Source: Butyricicoccus pullicaecorum (lineage in GTDB: Bacteria > Bacillota > Clostridia > Oscillospirales > Butyricicoccaceae). Taken from it: a stretch of DNA of 63,260 nt. The stretch is taken from contig JAFBIW010000014.1 of assembly GCA_021531865.1 (NCBI GenBank), positions 1 through 63,260 on the forward strand, given 5' to 3'. The translations under genes were made by a program, and so were the position numbers. Below the pieces are notes generated by a model. That model was given only the letters and a program-made list of their open reading frames with translations. It did not search any database and was not told the DNA's origin. Below, one piece after another: positions 18,753-27,184 of the stretch. Numbering within the stretch: position 1 is the stretch's first letter; the number at the start of each line of letters is the position of its first letter.

Positions 18753-19070
18753 TTAAATCGTCTCGCCGCACTTCTTGCAGACGAGCACCTTGTTGCCGCC
18801 CTCAAGAATCTTGGCTGCCGGACGGGTGGGCTTGCCGCACTTCGGGCAAACCTTCATGACCTTGCAAGCGCGCAGAGCGCCCTCGCGCTTAACGATGCCG
18901 CCGGTCTCACCCTGACGGCGGGGCTTGGTGTGGCAGGTGATCATGTTGACGCCCTCGATCACAACCATGCCCTTCTTCGGGTTAACGGACAGAACCTTGC
19001 CCTGCTTGCCCTTCTCCTTGCCGGAGAGGACGACTGCGGTGTCGCCCGTCTTGATATGCAGTGTATTCAT
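18753..19070 (-). CDS. rplX: 50S ribosomal protein L24
   Basis: Assembly initiator of the 50S, with a KOW motif (KTGDTAVVLSGKEKGKQGKV). Length is 105 aa. The end carries a zinc-ribbon-like pair, CPKC and CKKC, as in several Clostridia. It lies between rplN and rplE. Confidence 0.96.
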   Translation of the reverse strand: MNTLHIKTGDTAVVLSGKEKGKQGKVLSVNPKKGMVVIEGVNMITCHTKPRRQGETGGIVKREGALRACKVMKVCPKCGKPTRPAAKILEGGNKVLVCKKCGETI

Positions 19071-19085
19071 AGTTCGGGGACCTCC

Positions 19086-19454
19086 TTACAGTACTTCGGG
19101 AGCCAGAGACAGGATCTTCATGTAATCCTTGTCGCGCAGCTCGCGGGCAACAGGCCCAAAGATACGGGTACCTCTGGGGTTCTTGTCTTCCTTGATGATA
19201 ACAGCCGCATTCTCATCGAAGCGGATGTAGCTGCCGTCCGCGCGGCGCAGGCCCTTGACAGAACGGACGATGACAGCCTTGACAACGTCGCCCTTCTTGA
19301 CGCCGCCGCCCGGGGTCGCCTTGCGGACCGAGCAAACGATGACGTCGCCGATGTTGCCGTACTTACGGGTGGAGCCGCCAAGAACACGAATGCACTTCAG
19401 CTCCTTGGCGCCGCTGTTGTCAGCCGCGCGCAGAAAAGTTTCCTGCTGGATCAT
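19086..19454 (-). CDS. rplN: 50S ribosomal protein L14
   Basis: Length is 122 aa, starting [19 protein letters not shown], with [14 protein letters not shown] and [16 protein letters not shown], all strongly conserved. It sits at the 30S/50S interface. It lies between rpsQ and rplX. Confidence 0.97.
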   Translation of the reverse strand: MIQQETFLRAADNSGAKELKCIRVLGGSTRKYGNIGDVIVCSVRKATPGGGVKKGDVVKAVIVRSVKGLRRADGSYIRFDENAAVIIKEDKNPRGTRIFGPVARELRDKDYMKILSLAPEVL

Positions 19455-19470
19455 GTTGTGCGCTCCTCCT

Positions 19471-19728
19471 TTACTTCGCCTTTTCGATCACTTCGACCAG
19501 GCGCCAGCGCTTGTCCTTGGACAGCGGGCGGGTCTCCATGACCTTTACCGTATCGCCGATATTGCACTCGTTGTTCTCGTCGTGCGCCTTCAGCTTATAG
19601 GTCTCGGTCATAACCTTCTTATACAGAGGATGCTGAACGCGATCCTCGATTGCAACGACAATGGTCTTGTCCATCTTGTTGGAGACGACCTTGCCGACTC
19701 TGGTCTTGCGTAACGCTCTCTCGCTCAA
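19471..19728 (-). CDS. rpsQ: 30S ribosomal protein S17
   Basis: Eighty-five residues of OB fold, with [20 protein letters not shown] and [18 protein letters not shown]. It binds the 5' domain of 16S rRNA. Neighbours are rpmC and rplN. Confidence 0.97.
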   Translation of the reverse strand: MSERALRKTRVGKVVSNKMDKTIVVAIEDRVQHPLYKKVMTETYKLKAHDENNECNIGDTVKVMETRPLSKDKRWRLVEVIEKAK

Positions 19729-19743
19729 CTTCGCTTACCTCCC

Positions 19744-19944
19744 TTACTTGCCCGCAAGCTGAAGCTCACGGAGAACGGTGTTGACACGCGCGATATCGCG
19801 CTTAACCTCAGAAATCTTGTTGGTGTTGTCAAGCTGGTTGGTAGCATGCTGAAGTCTCAGGTTAAAGAGGTCCTTCTTCAGCTCCGCGATCTTGGTCTCG
19901 AGCTCAGCGGCGCTCATCTCTCTAATCTCTTTTGCCTTCATCAT
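19744..19944 (-). CDS. rpmC: 50S ribosomal protein L29
   Basis: Sixty-six residues forming two helices: [20 protein letters not shown] and [18 protein letters not shown]. Two ATG codons occur in tandem; the first overlaps the rplP stop by 4 bp. L29 is near the exit tunnel. Confidence 0.95.
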   Translation of the reverse strand: MMKAKEIREMSAAELETKIAELKKDLFNLRLQHATNQLDNTNKISEVKRDIARVNTVLRELQLAGK

Positions 19945-20369
19945 TCTTCACCACCAATCTTGGTCTCACGGGCTACAAACTTGGTCTTAACCGGCAGCTT
20001 GTGGCTGGCCAGACGAAGCGCCTCGCGGGCAACTTCCTCGGATACGCCGGCGATCTCGAAGAGAACGCGGCCCGGCTTTACGACGGCTACCCAGTACTCG
20101 GGCGAGCCCTTACCGGAACCCATTCGGGTCTCGGCCGGCTTCTCGGTTACCGGCTTGTCGGGGAAAATCTTGATCCAGACCTGACCGCCACGCTTGGTGT
20201 AACGGGTCATGGCGATACGAGCCGCCTCGATCTGGTTGGAGGTGATCCAGGCCGGCTCGGTCGCCATCAGGCCGAAATCACCGTAAGCTACAAAGTTACC
20301 GCGGGAAGCCTTGCCCTTGAGGCGGCCTCTGTGGACGCGGCGATATTTTACTCTCTTGGGGAGCAGCAT
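19941..20369 (-). CDS. rplP: 50S ribosomal protein L16
   Basis: Length is 142 aa, starting [19 protein letters not shown]. Core motif is [20 protein letters not shown]. It contacts tRNA near the peptidyl transferase centre. It overlaps rpmC by 4 bp and rpsC by 1 bp (TAATG). Confidence 0.97.
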   Translation of the reverse strand: MLLPKRVKYRRVHRGRLKGKASRGNFVAYGDFGLMATEPAWITSNQIEAARIAMTRYTKRGGQVWIKIFPDKPVTEKPAETRMGSGKGSPEYWVAVVKPGRVLFEIAGVSEEVAREALRLASHKLPVKTKFVARETKIGGEE

Positions 20370-21133
20370 TAGCGGTTGCCTCCTTCCTGACGGGGAGCGC
20401 GGCGGCGGTCACCGTTGCGGCGGTCGCCATTGCGGCGGTCGCGGCGGTCGCGGCGCTCAAAAGCGGGCTTGGGAGCCTCGATCGAACGGCCCAGACGGGG
20501 ACCGCCGGTCAGGACTTCGCCCTTGTAAATCCAAACCTTGACGCCGATCTTGCCGTAGGTGGTGTTCGCCTCAGCAAAACCGTAGTCGATATCCGCGCGC
20601 AGGGTCTGCAGCGGGATGGTGCCTTCATGATAGTGCTCGACGCGGGCGATTTCCGCGCCGCCCAGACGGCCGGAGCAGCAGGTCTTGATGCCCTTGGCGC
20701 CCATGCGCATCGCACGGCCCATGCACTGCTTCATCGCGCGGCGGAAGGAGATACGCTTCTCCAGCTGCGCGGCGATGTTCTCGGCAACCAGCTGTGCGTT
20801 GGTGTCCGGGTTCTTCAGCTCGATGATCGAGATCTTGACGGTCTTGCCGATCAGCTTGGCAACGTCGGCCTGCAGCTTCTCGATCAGCTCGCCGCCCTTG
20901 CCGATGACAAGGCCGGGACGGGCAACCTGAAGGATGATCTTGACTTCCTTGGTGGTGCGCTCGATCTCGATGGCAGCCACGCCGGCGTCATACAGACGCT
21001 TCTTCAGGTACTTACGGATGTTGTAGTCTTCCACGAGGAGATCGCCGAACTGCGCGTCCTTGGCGAACCAACGGGAATCCCAATTCTTAATAACGCCTAC
21101 ACGGAGACCGTGCGGATTGACTTTCTGGCCCAT
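20369..21133 (-). CDS. rpsC: 30S ribosomal protein S3
   Basis: Length is 254 aa, with the KH domain ([18 protein letters not shown]) and the S3 C-terminal domain (GRMGGAEIAR-like region, here [18 protein letters not shown]). The last 30 or so residues are an Arg/Asp/Asn-rich low-complexity tail (repeats of DRR and NGDRR), longer than usual. It overlaps rplP by one base. Confidence 0.96.
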   Translation of the reverse strand: MGQKVNPHGLRVGVIKNWDSRWFAKDAQFGDLLVEDYNIRKYLKKRLYDAGVAAIEIERTTKEVKIILQVARPGLVIGKGGELIEKLQADVAKLIGKTVKISIIELKNPDTNAQLVAENIAAQLEKRISFRRAMKQCMGRAMRMGAKGIKTCCSGRLGGAEIARVEHYHEGTIPLQTLRADIDYGFAEANTTYGKIGVKVWIYKGEVLTGGPRLGRSIEAPKPAFERRDRRDRRNGDRRNGDRRRAPRQEGGNR

Positions 21134-21148
21134 TGTTTAACCTCCCCC

Positions 21149-21484
21149 TTAGTCTTTCTCTGCGAGAACCAGAGTTACATGAGAGGTTCTCTTCAGGATG
21201 CGGAACGCGCGGCCATGCGAACGCGGCATAACGCGCTTCATGATCGGGCCGGGCGCGACATGAACTTCCTTGACATACAGCTTGTCGGTGTTCATGCCGT
21301 GGTTGTTCTCTGCGTTGGCAACCGCGCTCTTGAGCAGCTTCGCCATAACCTCAGAGGCAGCCTTGGGGGTGTTCATAATGATGGCCATTGCGGTGCCCGC
21401 GTCCTTGCCGCGGATGAGGTCACAGATGAGCTTCATCTTGCGGGGGGTCATGCGGACGTTTCTGACAATTGCTCTTGCTTCCAT
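21149..21484 (-). CDS. rplV: 50S ribosomal protein L22
   Basis: Length is 111 aa, starting MEARAIVRNVRMTPRKMKLI. The tip loop LYVKEVHVAPGPIMKRVMPR lines the exit tunnel. It lies between rpsS and rpsC. Confidence 0.97.
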   Translation of the reverse strand: MEARAIVRNVRMTPRKMKLICDLIRGKDAGTAMAIIMNTPKAASEVMAKLLKSAVANAENNHGMNTDKLYVKEVHVAPGPIMKRVMPRSHGRAFRILKRTSHVTLVLAEKD

Positions 21485-21500
21485 TTGTTCTTACCTCCCC

Positions 21501-21782
21501 TTACTTACCGTTGTTGGAGGTCTTGCTGCCCGCGTGGCCCTTGAAGGTACGGGTGGGAGCAAACTCGCCCAGCTTATGACCTACCATGTCCTCGGTCACA
21601 TAGACCGGGACGTGCTTGCGGCCGTCATGAACCGCGATGGTATGGCCGACGAACTCAGGGAAAATGGTGGAGGCGCGGGACCAGGTCTTGACAACCTTCT
21701 TCTCGCCGGCCTCGTTCATAGCAACGACTCTTTTGTAAAGCTCAGGAGCCACAAAAGGGCCCTTCTTAATGCTTCTGCCCAT
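21501..21782 (-). CDS. rpsS: 30S ribosomal protein S19
   Basis: Ninety-three residues starting [19 protein letters not shown]. It has [20 protein letters not shown] and [11 protein letters not shown]. Head protein of the 30S beside S13. It lies between rplB and rplV. Confidence 0.97.
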   Translation of the reverse strand: MGRSIKKGPFVAPELYKRVVAMNEAGEKKVVKTWSRASTIFPEFVGHTIAVHDGRKHVPVYVTEDMVGHKLGEFAPTRTFKGHAGSKTSNNGK

Positions 21783-21800
21783 GTTTTCAGTCTCCTTTCC

Positions 21801-22634
21801 TTACTTGCCGTTACGACGCTTGACAATCTGCTTGTCGGTGCGGTGATTCTTCTTGCGGGTCTTGTAACCCATCGCCGGCTTGCCCCACGGGGTAACCGGA
21901 GAGGGACGGCCGATCGGGCTCTTGCCCTCGCCGCCGCCGTGCGGATGGTCGCACGGGTTCATGACAGAACCGCGGACGGTCGGACGGATGCCCATGTGGC
22001 GGGTACGGCCGGCCTTACCCAGCTGTACGTTGGAGTGGTCGGAATTACCGACAACGCCGATGCAGGCCTTGCACTCCAGACGGACGTAGCGAACCTCGCC
22101 GGAGGGCAGACGAACCTGCGCCTTGCCGTTCTCCTTCGCCATCAGCTGCGCTGCGACGCCGGCGGAACGAACCAGCTGCGCGCCCTTGCCGGGGTACAGC
22201 TCGATGTTGTGGATCATGGTACCGACCGGGATGTTCGCGATCGGCAGGCAGTTGCCGGGCTTGATGTCGGCAGCCGCGGAGGACAGGATCTGATCGCCGA
22301 TCTTGAGGCCCTCGGGCGCGAGGATGTAGGCCTTGACGCCGTCCTCATACTGAACCAGCGCGATGTTCGCGGAGCGGTTCGGATCGTACTCCAGGGTCAG
22401 AACGGTAGCGGGCATATCCAGCTTCTGACGCTTGAAGTCGATGATGCGGTACTTCTGCTTGTTGCCGCCGCCATGATGACGGACGGTGATGCGGCCGTAG
22501 CTGTTGCGGCCGGCGGTCTTCTTGACCTTTTCGAGAAGGCTCTTCTCGGGCTTCACCTTGGACAGACCCTTGTAGGACAGAACGGTCATGTTTCTGCGGG
22601 ACGGGGTCGTCGGGCTGAAAGTCTTGATCGCCAT
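21801..22634 (-). CDS. rplB: 50S ribosomal protein L2
   Basis: Required for subunit association and peptidyl transfer. Length is 277 aa, starting [18 protein letters not shown]. Near the end it has [19 protein letters not shown] with the key His. The ATG at 22634 is chosen; the frame is open upstream into the spacer but lacks an SD there. The 140-bp spacer to rplW has an inverted repeat. Confidence 0.97.
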   Translation of the reverse strand: MAIKTFSPTTPSRRNMTVLSYKGLSKVKPEKSLLEKVKKTAGRNSYGRITVRHHGGGNKQKYRIIDFKRQKLDMPATVLTLEYDPNRSANIALVQYEDGVKAYILAPEGLKIGDQILSSAAADIKPGNCLPIANIPVGTMIHNIELYPGKGAQLVRSAGVAAQLMAKENGKAQVRLPSGEVRYVRLECKACIGVVGNSDHSNVQLGKAGRTRHMGIRPTVRGSVMNPCDHPHGGGEGKSPIGRPSPVTPWGKPAMGYKTRKKNHRTDKQIVKRRNGK

Positions 22635-22774
22635 TGTTGATTTCAACTCCTTATTTGTTGCTTTCTTATCGGGGGTGGCTTTCCCCATAATCGGACTCCG
22701 GGAGTCCTTCACGCGGCGCTTTCAGGCGCCTGCGTATCCGGCTGTCTCCTTCGGGATGAAGGACGAACCGGAGC

Positions 22775-23068
22775 TTACATCATGTTCTCGAAGATCTCGA
22801 TCTTCTTGGAATCGGCGGTCAGGGTAACGACAGCCTTCTTCTTCGCGGTGGTCTTGCCGGTGTAAACGCCCATGCGCTTCCACTTGCCGGGGAGCTTGAT
22901 GGTGTTGACCTTGGCAACCTTTACGCCGAAGATCTCCTCGACGGCCTTCTTGATCTCGATCTTGCCGGCGTTCGGCGCGACCTCGAACACATACTTGTTG
23001 TCCGCGATGCCGGACATGGAACGCTCGGTGATGACCGGCTTTCTGATGACGTCATGTGCGAATTTCAT
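22775..23068 (-). CDS. rplW: 50S ribosomal protein L23
   Basis: Ninety-seven residues, with [33 protein letters not shown] and [14 protein letters not shown]. It forms the dock for trigger factor and SRP at the exit tunnel. It overlaps rplD by one base (TAATG). Confidence 0.97.
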   Translation of the reverse strand: MKFAHDVIRKPVITERSMSGIADNKYVFEVAPNAGKIEIKKAVEEIFGVKVAKVNTIKLPGKWKRMGVYTGKTTAKKKAVVTLTADSKKIEIFENMM

Positions 23069-23691
23069 TATGCGTATACCTCCTCGAGCTTGGCAACCGC
23101 TGCCTTGTCGATGATGAACTTGTCAGCGTTGAGGATGTCGTAAACATTCAGGGTGGACGCGATGGTGGTGCGGACGCCCGGGATGTTGGCCGCGGACTTG
23201 ACGACGTTCTTGCGAACCTCAGGCGTTACGACCAGGCTCTTGCCGGTGGACTCGACGGAAGCGAGGAAACCAGCGAAGGTCTTGGTCTTGATCTCGCCCA
23301 TGTCGAGACCGTCAACAACGATGATCTCGCCGGCCTGTGCCTTTGCGGACAGCGCGGAGAGCATCGCCAGACGCTTGAGCTTCTTGTTCAGGCTGTAGCG
23401 ATAGGTGCGGGGCTTGGGGCCGAGCGCGATACCGCCGTGGATCCACTGGGGCGCGCGGATGGAGCCCTGACGGGCACGGCCGGTGCCCTTCTGACGCCAC
23501 GGCTTGATGCCGCCGCCGCGGACCTCGGAGCGGGTCAGCGTGGACTGGGTGCCCTGACGGCAGTTTGCCAGGTAGTTCTTGACCGCCGCGTGCATAGCGG
23601 GGACGTTGGGCTCGATGCCGAATACGGCGGCGTTGAGCTCCATTTCACCGGTCTGCTGACCGGCCATATTGTAAACCTTAACGGTAGGCAT
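23068..23691 (-). CDS. rplD: 50S ribosomal protein L4
   Basis: Length is 207 aa. The exit-tunnel loop shows [18 protein letters not shown]. In E. coli L4 represses the S10 operon by attenuation and translation control; the long rpsJ leader (24858-25200) might be a target, which is inference. Confidence 0.97.
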   Translation of the reverse strand: MPTVKVYNMAGQQTGEMELNAAVFGIEPNVPAMHAAVKNYLANCRQGTQSTLTRSEVRGGGIKPWRQKGTGRARQGSIRAPQWIHGGIALGPKPRTYRYSLNKKLKRLAMLSALSAKAQAGEIIVVDGLDMGEIKTKTFAGFLASVESTGKSLVVTPEVRKNVVKSAANIPGVRTTIASTLNVYDILNADKFIIDKAAVAKLEEVYA

Positions 23692-23709
23692 GTCTATTTC
23701 CTCCTCCCC

Positions 23710-24408
23710 TTACTTTCTGGCCGAAGCCTTCTGCGGGTTCTTGCTGACTGCGGCAGCCGGGCCCTTGGCAACGCGATTGTTCTTGACGGTGTTCTTCAGG
23801 TAGACGATGCCGCCCTTGGGGCCGGGAACCGCGCCGCGAACCGCGATCAGGTTCATCTCAGCGTCAACCTTAACGACGTCCAGGTTCAGAACAGTGACCT
23901 GCTCCGCGCCCAGATGACCAGGCATCATCTTGCCCTTCATGATCTTGGAAGGATCGGAGCACGCGCCCATGGAGCCCTGATGACGATGCATCGGGCCGGC
24001 GCCGTGGCTCATCGGGGAGCGGCCAGCGTTCCAGCGCTTGATTACGCCGGCGTAGCCCTTGCCCTTGGAGATGCCGGTGACGTCAACGTAATCGCCCTCA
24101 GCGAAAACGTCCGCCTTGACCTCGTCGCCAACGGAGAAAACGGAGCAGTCCTCCAGACGGAACTCCTTGAGGTACTTCTTCATCGCCTCGCCGGCCTTCT
24201 TCAGGTGACCGATCTGGGGCTTGTTGAGCTTCTTCTCCTTGACGTCCTGGAAACCGAGCTGAACGGCGTTGTAGCCGTCGTTCTCCTCGGTCTTGAGCTG
24301 AGTGACAACACAGGGGCCGGCTTCGATGACGGTGACCGGGATGACCTTGCCCTCAGCGTCGAAGATCTGGGTCATACCGATCTTCTTGCCGATGATTGCT
24401 TTCTGCAT
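23710..24408 (-). CDS. rplC: 50S ribosomal protein L3
   Basis: Length is 232 aa, starting [17 protein letters not shown]. The loop near the peptidyl transferase centre is [18 protein letters not shown]. The ATG at 24408 has GAGGAAAA upstream; the longer frame runs into the rpsJ-rplC spacer with no start signal. Confidence 0.97.
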   Translation of the reverse strand: MQKAIIGKKIGMTQIFDAEGKVIPVTVIEAGPCVVTQLKTEENDGYNAVQLGFQDVKEKKLNKPQIGHLKKAGEAMKKYLKEFRLEDCSVFSVGDEVKADVFAEGDYVDVTGISKGKGYAGVIKRWNAGRSPMSHGAGPMHRHQGSMGACSDPSKIMKGKMMPGHLGAEQVTVLNLDVVKVDAEMNLIAVRGAVPGPKGGIVYLKNTVKNNRVAKGPAAAVSKNPQKASARK

Positions 24409-24545
24409 ACTATTTTCCTCCTTAAAGGTTATTGGTTGACGCGTTTCGCGCCAACTTGACCCCGCCGCGCGAAGACCGCGGCTAGGTGACAAACCGCAGA
24501 TGGGTTAAGGCAGCGGTTTGTGTGCGTAAATAAAGTGGTTTGAGA

Positions 24546-24857
24546 TTAGAGCTTGATCTCGATCTCAACGCCAGCCGGCAGATCCAGAGTCATCAGGGAC
24601 TCAACGGTCTTCTGCGCCGGATTCAGGATGTCGATCAGACGCTTGTGGGTGCGGCGCTCGAACTGCTCGCGGGAGTCCTTGTACTTGTGGACAGCGCGCA
24701 GGATGGTGACGATCTCCTTCTCGGTCGGCAGCGGGATCGGGCCGGAAACCTTCGCGCCGGTGCGCTTTGCGGTCTCAACGATCTTCTCTGCGGACTGGTC
24801 GATCAGCTCGTGGTCGTAAGCCTTCAGTCTGATGCGGATCTTTTCAGCGTTTGCCAT
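24546..24857 (-). CDS. rpsJ: 30S ribosomal protein S10
   Basis: Length is 103 aa. Strong motifs are [20 protein letters not shown] and [12 protein letters not shown]. It is the first gene of the S10 operon and also a NusB partner in antitermination. rpsL, rpsG, fusA and tuf are not between it and the next gene, so they lie elsewhere. Confidence 0.97.
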   Translation of the reverse strand: MANAEKIRIRLKAYDHELIDQSAEKIVETAKRTGAKVSGPIPLPTEKEIVTILRAVHKYKDSREQFERRTHKRLIDILNPAQKTVESLMTLDLPAGVEIEIKL

Positions 24858-25200
24858 TTTGGATTTTCCTCCTCGTATGATAGCCGTACATTCTCAGCAA
24901 TGTACCGACCGGTTACGGAGAGAAACTGCAACCCCGCCCGGCGTATCGCCCCGGGGCATGAAAATAACCGGCCGCACAGTTGTGCCAGGATCCGGTCAAT
25001 AAGGAACGCAAGTGGTTCGTGCGATCGGCTGACCGGCGCGCGCGCCGGAAGTCCCGAATTTATGCAGGAACATTACGTTAGTTCGATAAGCAGTTGTCTC
25101 AACCGCCCGATTGTCGGACCTACTCCGCCGAAGTTACCTGGCCAGGCCAGCAATCTCCGGCATCATCGCTATTTTTACCCGTTTTCACAGGTGCGTTAAT
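24858..25200 (-). promoter_or_regulatory. Long leader of the S10 operon (about 340 nt)
   Basis: The minus-strand leader from the promoter (25201-25229) to rpsJ is GC-rich and contains a 16-bp perfect palindrome of alternating G and C (25034-25049) and a hairpin whose arms are GTACATT and AATGTAC (24888-24904) just before the SD. No ORF was seen. A ribosomal-protein feedback site is likely from comparison with other S10 operons, but no known L4 motif was recognised. Confidence 0.6.
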
Positions 25201-25229
25201 AGATTACAACATCGGGCGAACAAAGTCAA
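25201..25229 (-). promoter_or_regulatory. Promoter of the S10 operon
   Basis: TTGACT and TAATCT with a 17-bp spacer on the minus strand, with a TG just before the -10. A T/A-rich block lies upstream (25230-25260), which could be an UP element. Confidence 0.8.
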
Positions 25230-25362
25230 GGGGTTTTTTGAATTTTTTTGAACTTTTTTGCCCCGCCCCGCGCGGTTGTAATCAAAATTCAGAGTGATTA
25301 CAGATTGTAAAGGCGAAAACCGTCGTTTCGCGGGAAATGAAACGGGAACGCCCTGTATCTGA

Positions 25363-25391
25363 TTGCCGGGGCGGGCAAAATCTGCTAAAAT
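25363..25391 (+). promoter_or_regulatory. Promoter of the toxin-like transcript
   Basis: TTGCCG and TAAAAT with 17 bp between them, plus strand. The start point would be near 25398, which is the A of an ATG. Confidence 0.6.
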
Positions 25392-25397
25392 AAGCCC

Positions 25398-25463
25398 ATG
25401 AGCAGCAGAGCGGTTGGCGAACACTCCCCGGCGTCTCCGGAGGAAGGGAGTGAACAGCCTTGA
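25398..25463 (+). CDS. Leader ORF coupled to a toxin-like ORF
   Basis: A 21-residue ORF (starting MSSRAVGEH and ending EGSEQP) begins about where the transcript should start, so its ATG would be nearly leaderless. Its stop codon TGA overlaps the TTG start of the next ORF as TTGA. Such overlap is used for translational coupling, as in hok/mok. The sequence itself has no recognised domain. Whether it is translated is unknown. Confidence 0.4.
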   Translation: MSSRAVGEHSPASPEEGSEQP

Positions 25464-25531
25464 CAGAAGTCTTTACCTTTCTCTCGCTTTTCATGGTCCT
25501 GCTGATCATGAGAGAAGCCAGAAAAAAGTAA
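25460..25531 (+). CDS. Candidate type I toxin, short hydrophobic peptide
   Basis: A 23-residue peptide: start TEVFTFLSLFMVLLIM, then the basic end REARKK. One hydrophobic segment plus a short positive tail is the pattern of membrane-acting type I toxins (TxpA, BsrG and holin-like families). It has a TTG start with a GGAGG-type SD 9-16 bp upstream. A strong opposite-strand promoter (25618-25646) directs an RNA over its 3' end. No family assignment can be made without a search. Confidence 0.55.
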   Translation: MTEVFTFLSLFMVLLIMREARKK

Positions 25532-25611
25532 TAACCGCTCTACGGCAATAGAGCGGTTATTGTAAGTAATTACATTAACTGAAAACGAAGCCAACCGTAA
25601 CGGTTTGCTCT
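25522..25611 (-). ncRNA. Candidate antitoxin RNA, antisense to the 3' end of the toxin transcript
   Basis: Starts about 7 nt after the TATAAT at 25618-25623 and ends in the T-tract after the hairpin at 25530-25561. It is about 90 nt and lies entirely inside the predicted toxin transcript, covering its last codons and 3' UTR. TxpA/RatA and BsrG/SR4 of Bacillus have this layout. Ends are estimates. Confidence 0.55.
25530..25561. terminator. Hairpin in the toxin/antitoxin overlap
   Basis: AATAACCGCTCTA pairs with TAGAGCGGTTATT, a 13-bp perfect stem. On the minus strand it is followed by ACTTTTTT, ending the antisense RNA. On the plus strand no T-run follows. Confidence 0.85.
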
Positions 25612-25617
25612 ACACCT

Positions 25618-25646
25618 ATTATATCGGTGGGAGAGGGCGCTGTCAA
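25618..25646 (-). promoter_or_regulatory. Promoter of the antisense RNA
   Basis: TTGACA and TATAAT with 17 bp between them, both perfect consensus boxes, on the minus strand. It lies after the ybaK stop codon. Confidence 0.8.
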
Positions 25647-25668
25647 GCAGACGGCGCTCTCTTTTTTA
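25631..25668 (+). terminator. Plus-strand terminator after the toxin-like gene
   Basis: GAGAGGGCGC pairs with GCGCTCTCTT (two G-U pairs in the plus RNA) and six T follow. The G-U pairs would be A-C on the minus strand, so the hairpin acts mainly for plus transcripts. It overlaps the -35 box of the antisense promoter. Confidence 0.7.
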
Positions 25669-26142
25669 TGCCCAGCCCTTGCACACATCGACCCAGCCGG
25701 CGGCGTCGCAGGCGTCGAACAGCTCCGCGCACGACAGGCGCACGCCCGAATGGGCGTTGCCCGCCGCCGGGTAGACCGTGTCGAACCGCTGGAGCGACAC
25801 GTCGCAGTAGACCTTGACGCCCGGGTTGATGCCGAACGCGCACACGCCGCCCGGGGCATGGCCGATGCGGGCCTCGACCTCGTCCGCCGCGATCATCCTG
25901 GGCTTATAATGAAAGGTCTCCTTGAATTTATGGTTGTCGACCCGGCAGTCGCCCGCCGTGACGATCAGGATGGACTCGGCGTCGTCCGCGCCGTAAAACG
26001 ACATGCTCTTGGCGATGTGCGCCGGCTCACAGCCCAGCGCGGCCGCTGCCTGCTCGACCGTCGCGGTCTCGACCGCCGGTTCGATCACCCGGTCGAGATA
26101 TCCCTTCTTTTCCAGATGCGCTTTCGCGCGCTGCATTGACAT
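25666..26142 (-). CDS. YbaK/EbsC-family aminoacyl-tRNA deacylase-like protein
   Basis: Length is 158 aa. The YbaK/ProX editing fold hydrolyses mischarged tRNA (such as Cys-tRNAPro or Ala-tRNAPro). VEQAAAALGCEPAHIAKSM carries the typical Lys. ADEVEARIGHAPGGVCAFG is the family signature. The ATG at 26142 has GGAG 9 bp upstream. It is separated from the anti-sigma gene by a terminator, so it may have its own promoter. Substrate cannot be read from sequence. Confidence 0.85.
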   Translation of the reverse strand: MSMQRAKAHLEKKGYLDRVIEPAVETATVEQAAAALGCEPAHIAKSMSFYGADDAESILIVTAGDCRVDNHKFKETFHYKPRMIAADEVEARIGHAPGGVCAFGINPGVKVYCDVSLQRFDTVYPAAGNAHSGVRLSCAELFDACDAAGWVDVCKGWA

Positions 26143-26164
26143 TTCGATAAACTCCTTCCCTCCG

Positions 26165-26195
26165 AAAAAGCGGACGAAGCCTTCCGTCCGCTTTT
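26165..26195. terminator. Terminator after the anti-sigma gene
   Basis: AGCGGACG pairs with CGTCCGCT, and A/T runs lie on both sides, so it can work in both directions. It follows the anti-sigma factor stop codon on the minus strand. Confidence 0.8.
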
Positions 26196-26206
26196 CAGCC
26201 GCTTTC

Positions 26207-27184
26207 TTATGAAATGGTCGCCATGAACAGCACCTCGCCCGCGTCCTTCTGGAAGGATACCGGCGCGGCCTCGTTGATCTCGACCGTGAATCCGGCGCCG
26301 CGCAGGGCTTCCTGCGCCTTGGCGATCTTGGACTCATTGTTTTCGAGCGCATAATACGCCACGCCGTCCGCCGTGAGCAGCAGGCTCATGTCCTCGATAA
26401 AGGGCATCTCCCCGCTGCCGGTGACCTTGAAGCACCGGGCGAAGGGCATTTCAGCGATCTCGTCGGGCACGCTGACCGGCAGGGCGTAGCTCGTCAGCGC
26501 CGGTGCGTCGGCCTCGCCGGTCTTCGCCCGGCCGGACGGGCCCGCGCTGGCCACGGCAGGCGCTTGACCAGCATCCGCCGGGTCACTCTGCATGTCTTCG
26601 GCTGTCCCGGTCTGCGGCAGAACAGACTTCGCGGACGCCTGCGGCGTATCCGCCGTCCCATCCGCCGGGGCGAGCTGGGCGCTGCCCGCGTCCTCGGGCA
26701 GGGTCAGACCGCTGTCCGCCGCCGTTCCGCTGTCCGCCGCCGTGCCGCCGTCCGCCGGCGGGTCGGCCGCAGCAGGGGCGGCTCCATCCGCCGACCGGCT
26801 GTAAACCGCTGCGTCCGCCGCGGCTTCGGGGTCGCCCTGGCTGAATACGCCGTTCAGGCCGCCGGTCACCGCCAGCATCACGCAGGCGGCGAGCGCCGCG
26901 AGCATCGTGAACACCGGGGGACGGTGCTTCTTCTTCTCGGGCAGGGGCACAACATTCGCGCCCTGCTCGGCCATGATCTGTTCCATGATCTGCTCATGCA
27001 GACCCTCGGGCGCGGGCGTTTCCAGCCCCTTCCACAGGCTCTTCATGGCGCGCAGATCCTCCATATAAGCGCGGCAGGCCGGGCATTCGGCCAGATGCGC
27101 CTCGAGCTCCCGCTTTTCGTTTTTGGTCAGCGCGCCGTCGAGCGCGCAGGAGCACAGCTCCTCATATCTTTCGCAATCAGGCAT
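26207..27184 (-). CDS. Zinc-finger anti-sigma factor, membrane-anchored
   Basis: Length is 325 aa. A zinc-binding anti-sigma domain (zf-HC2 type) is at the start: CERYEELCSCALDG, then LEAHLAECPACRAYM with the His-Cys-Cys set. One membrane segment is near residues 88-110 (FTMLAALAACVMLAVTGGL). A long Ala/Asp/Pro-rich outer linker follows, then a C-terminal folded region. It overlaps the ECF sigma gene by 8 bp, so the pair is translated together. Release is probably by proteolysis of the outer part, as inferred from other such pairs. Confidence 0.88.
   Translation of the reverse strand: MPDCERYEELCSCALDGALTKNEKRELEAHLAECPACRAYMEDLRAMKSLWKGLETPAPEGLHEQIMEQIMAEQGANVVPLPEKKKHRPPVFTMLAALAACVMLAVTGGLNGVFSQGDPEAAADAAVYSRSADGAAPAAADPPADGGTAADSGTAADSGLTLPEDAGSAQLAPADGTADTPQASAKSVLPQTGTAEDMQSDPADAGQAPAVASAGPSGRAKTGEADAPALTSYALPVSVPDEIAEMPFARCFKVTGSGEMPFIEDMSLLLTADGVAYYALENNESKIAKAQEALRGAGFTVEINEAAPVSFQKDAGEVLFMATIS

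Noticed and set aside
25385-25594. 69-codon minus frame over the toxin-like gene
   Set aside because: It overlaps the antisense RNA and hairpin; no SD, and the RNA layout explains the region better.
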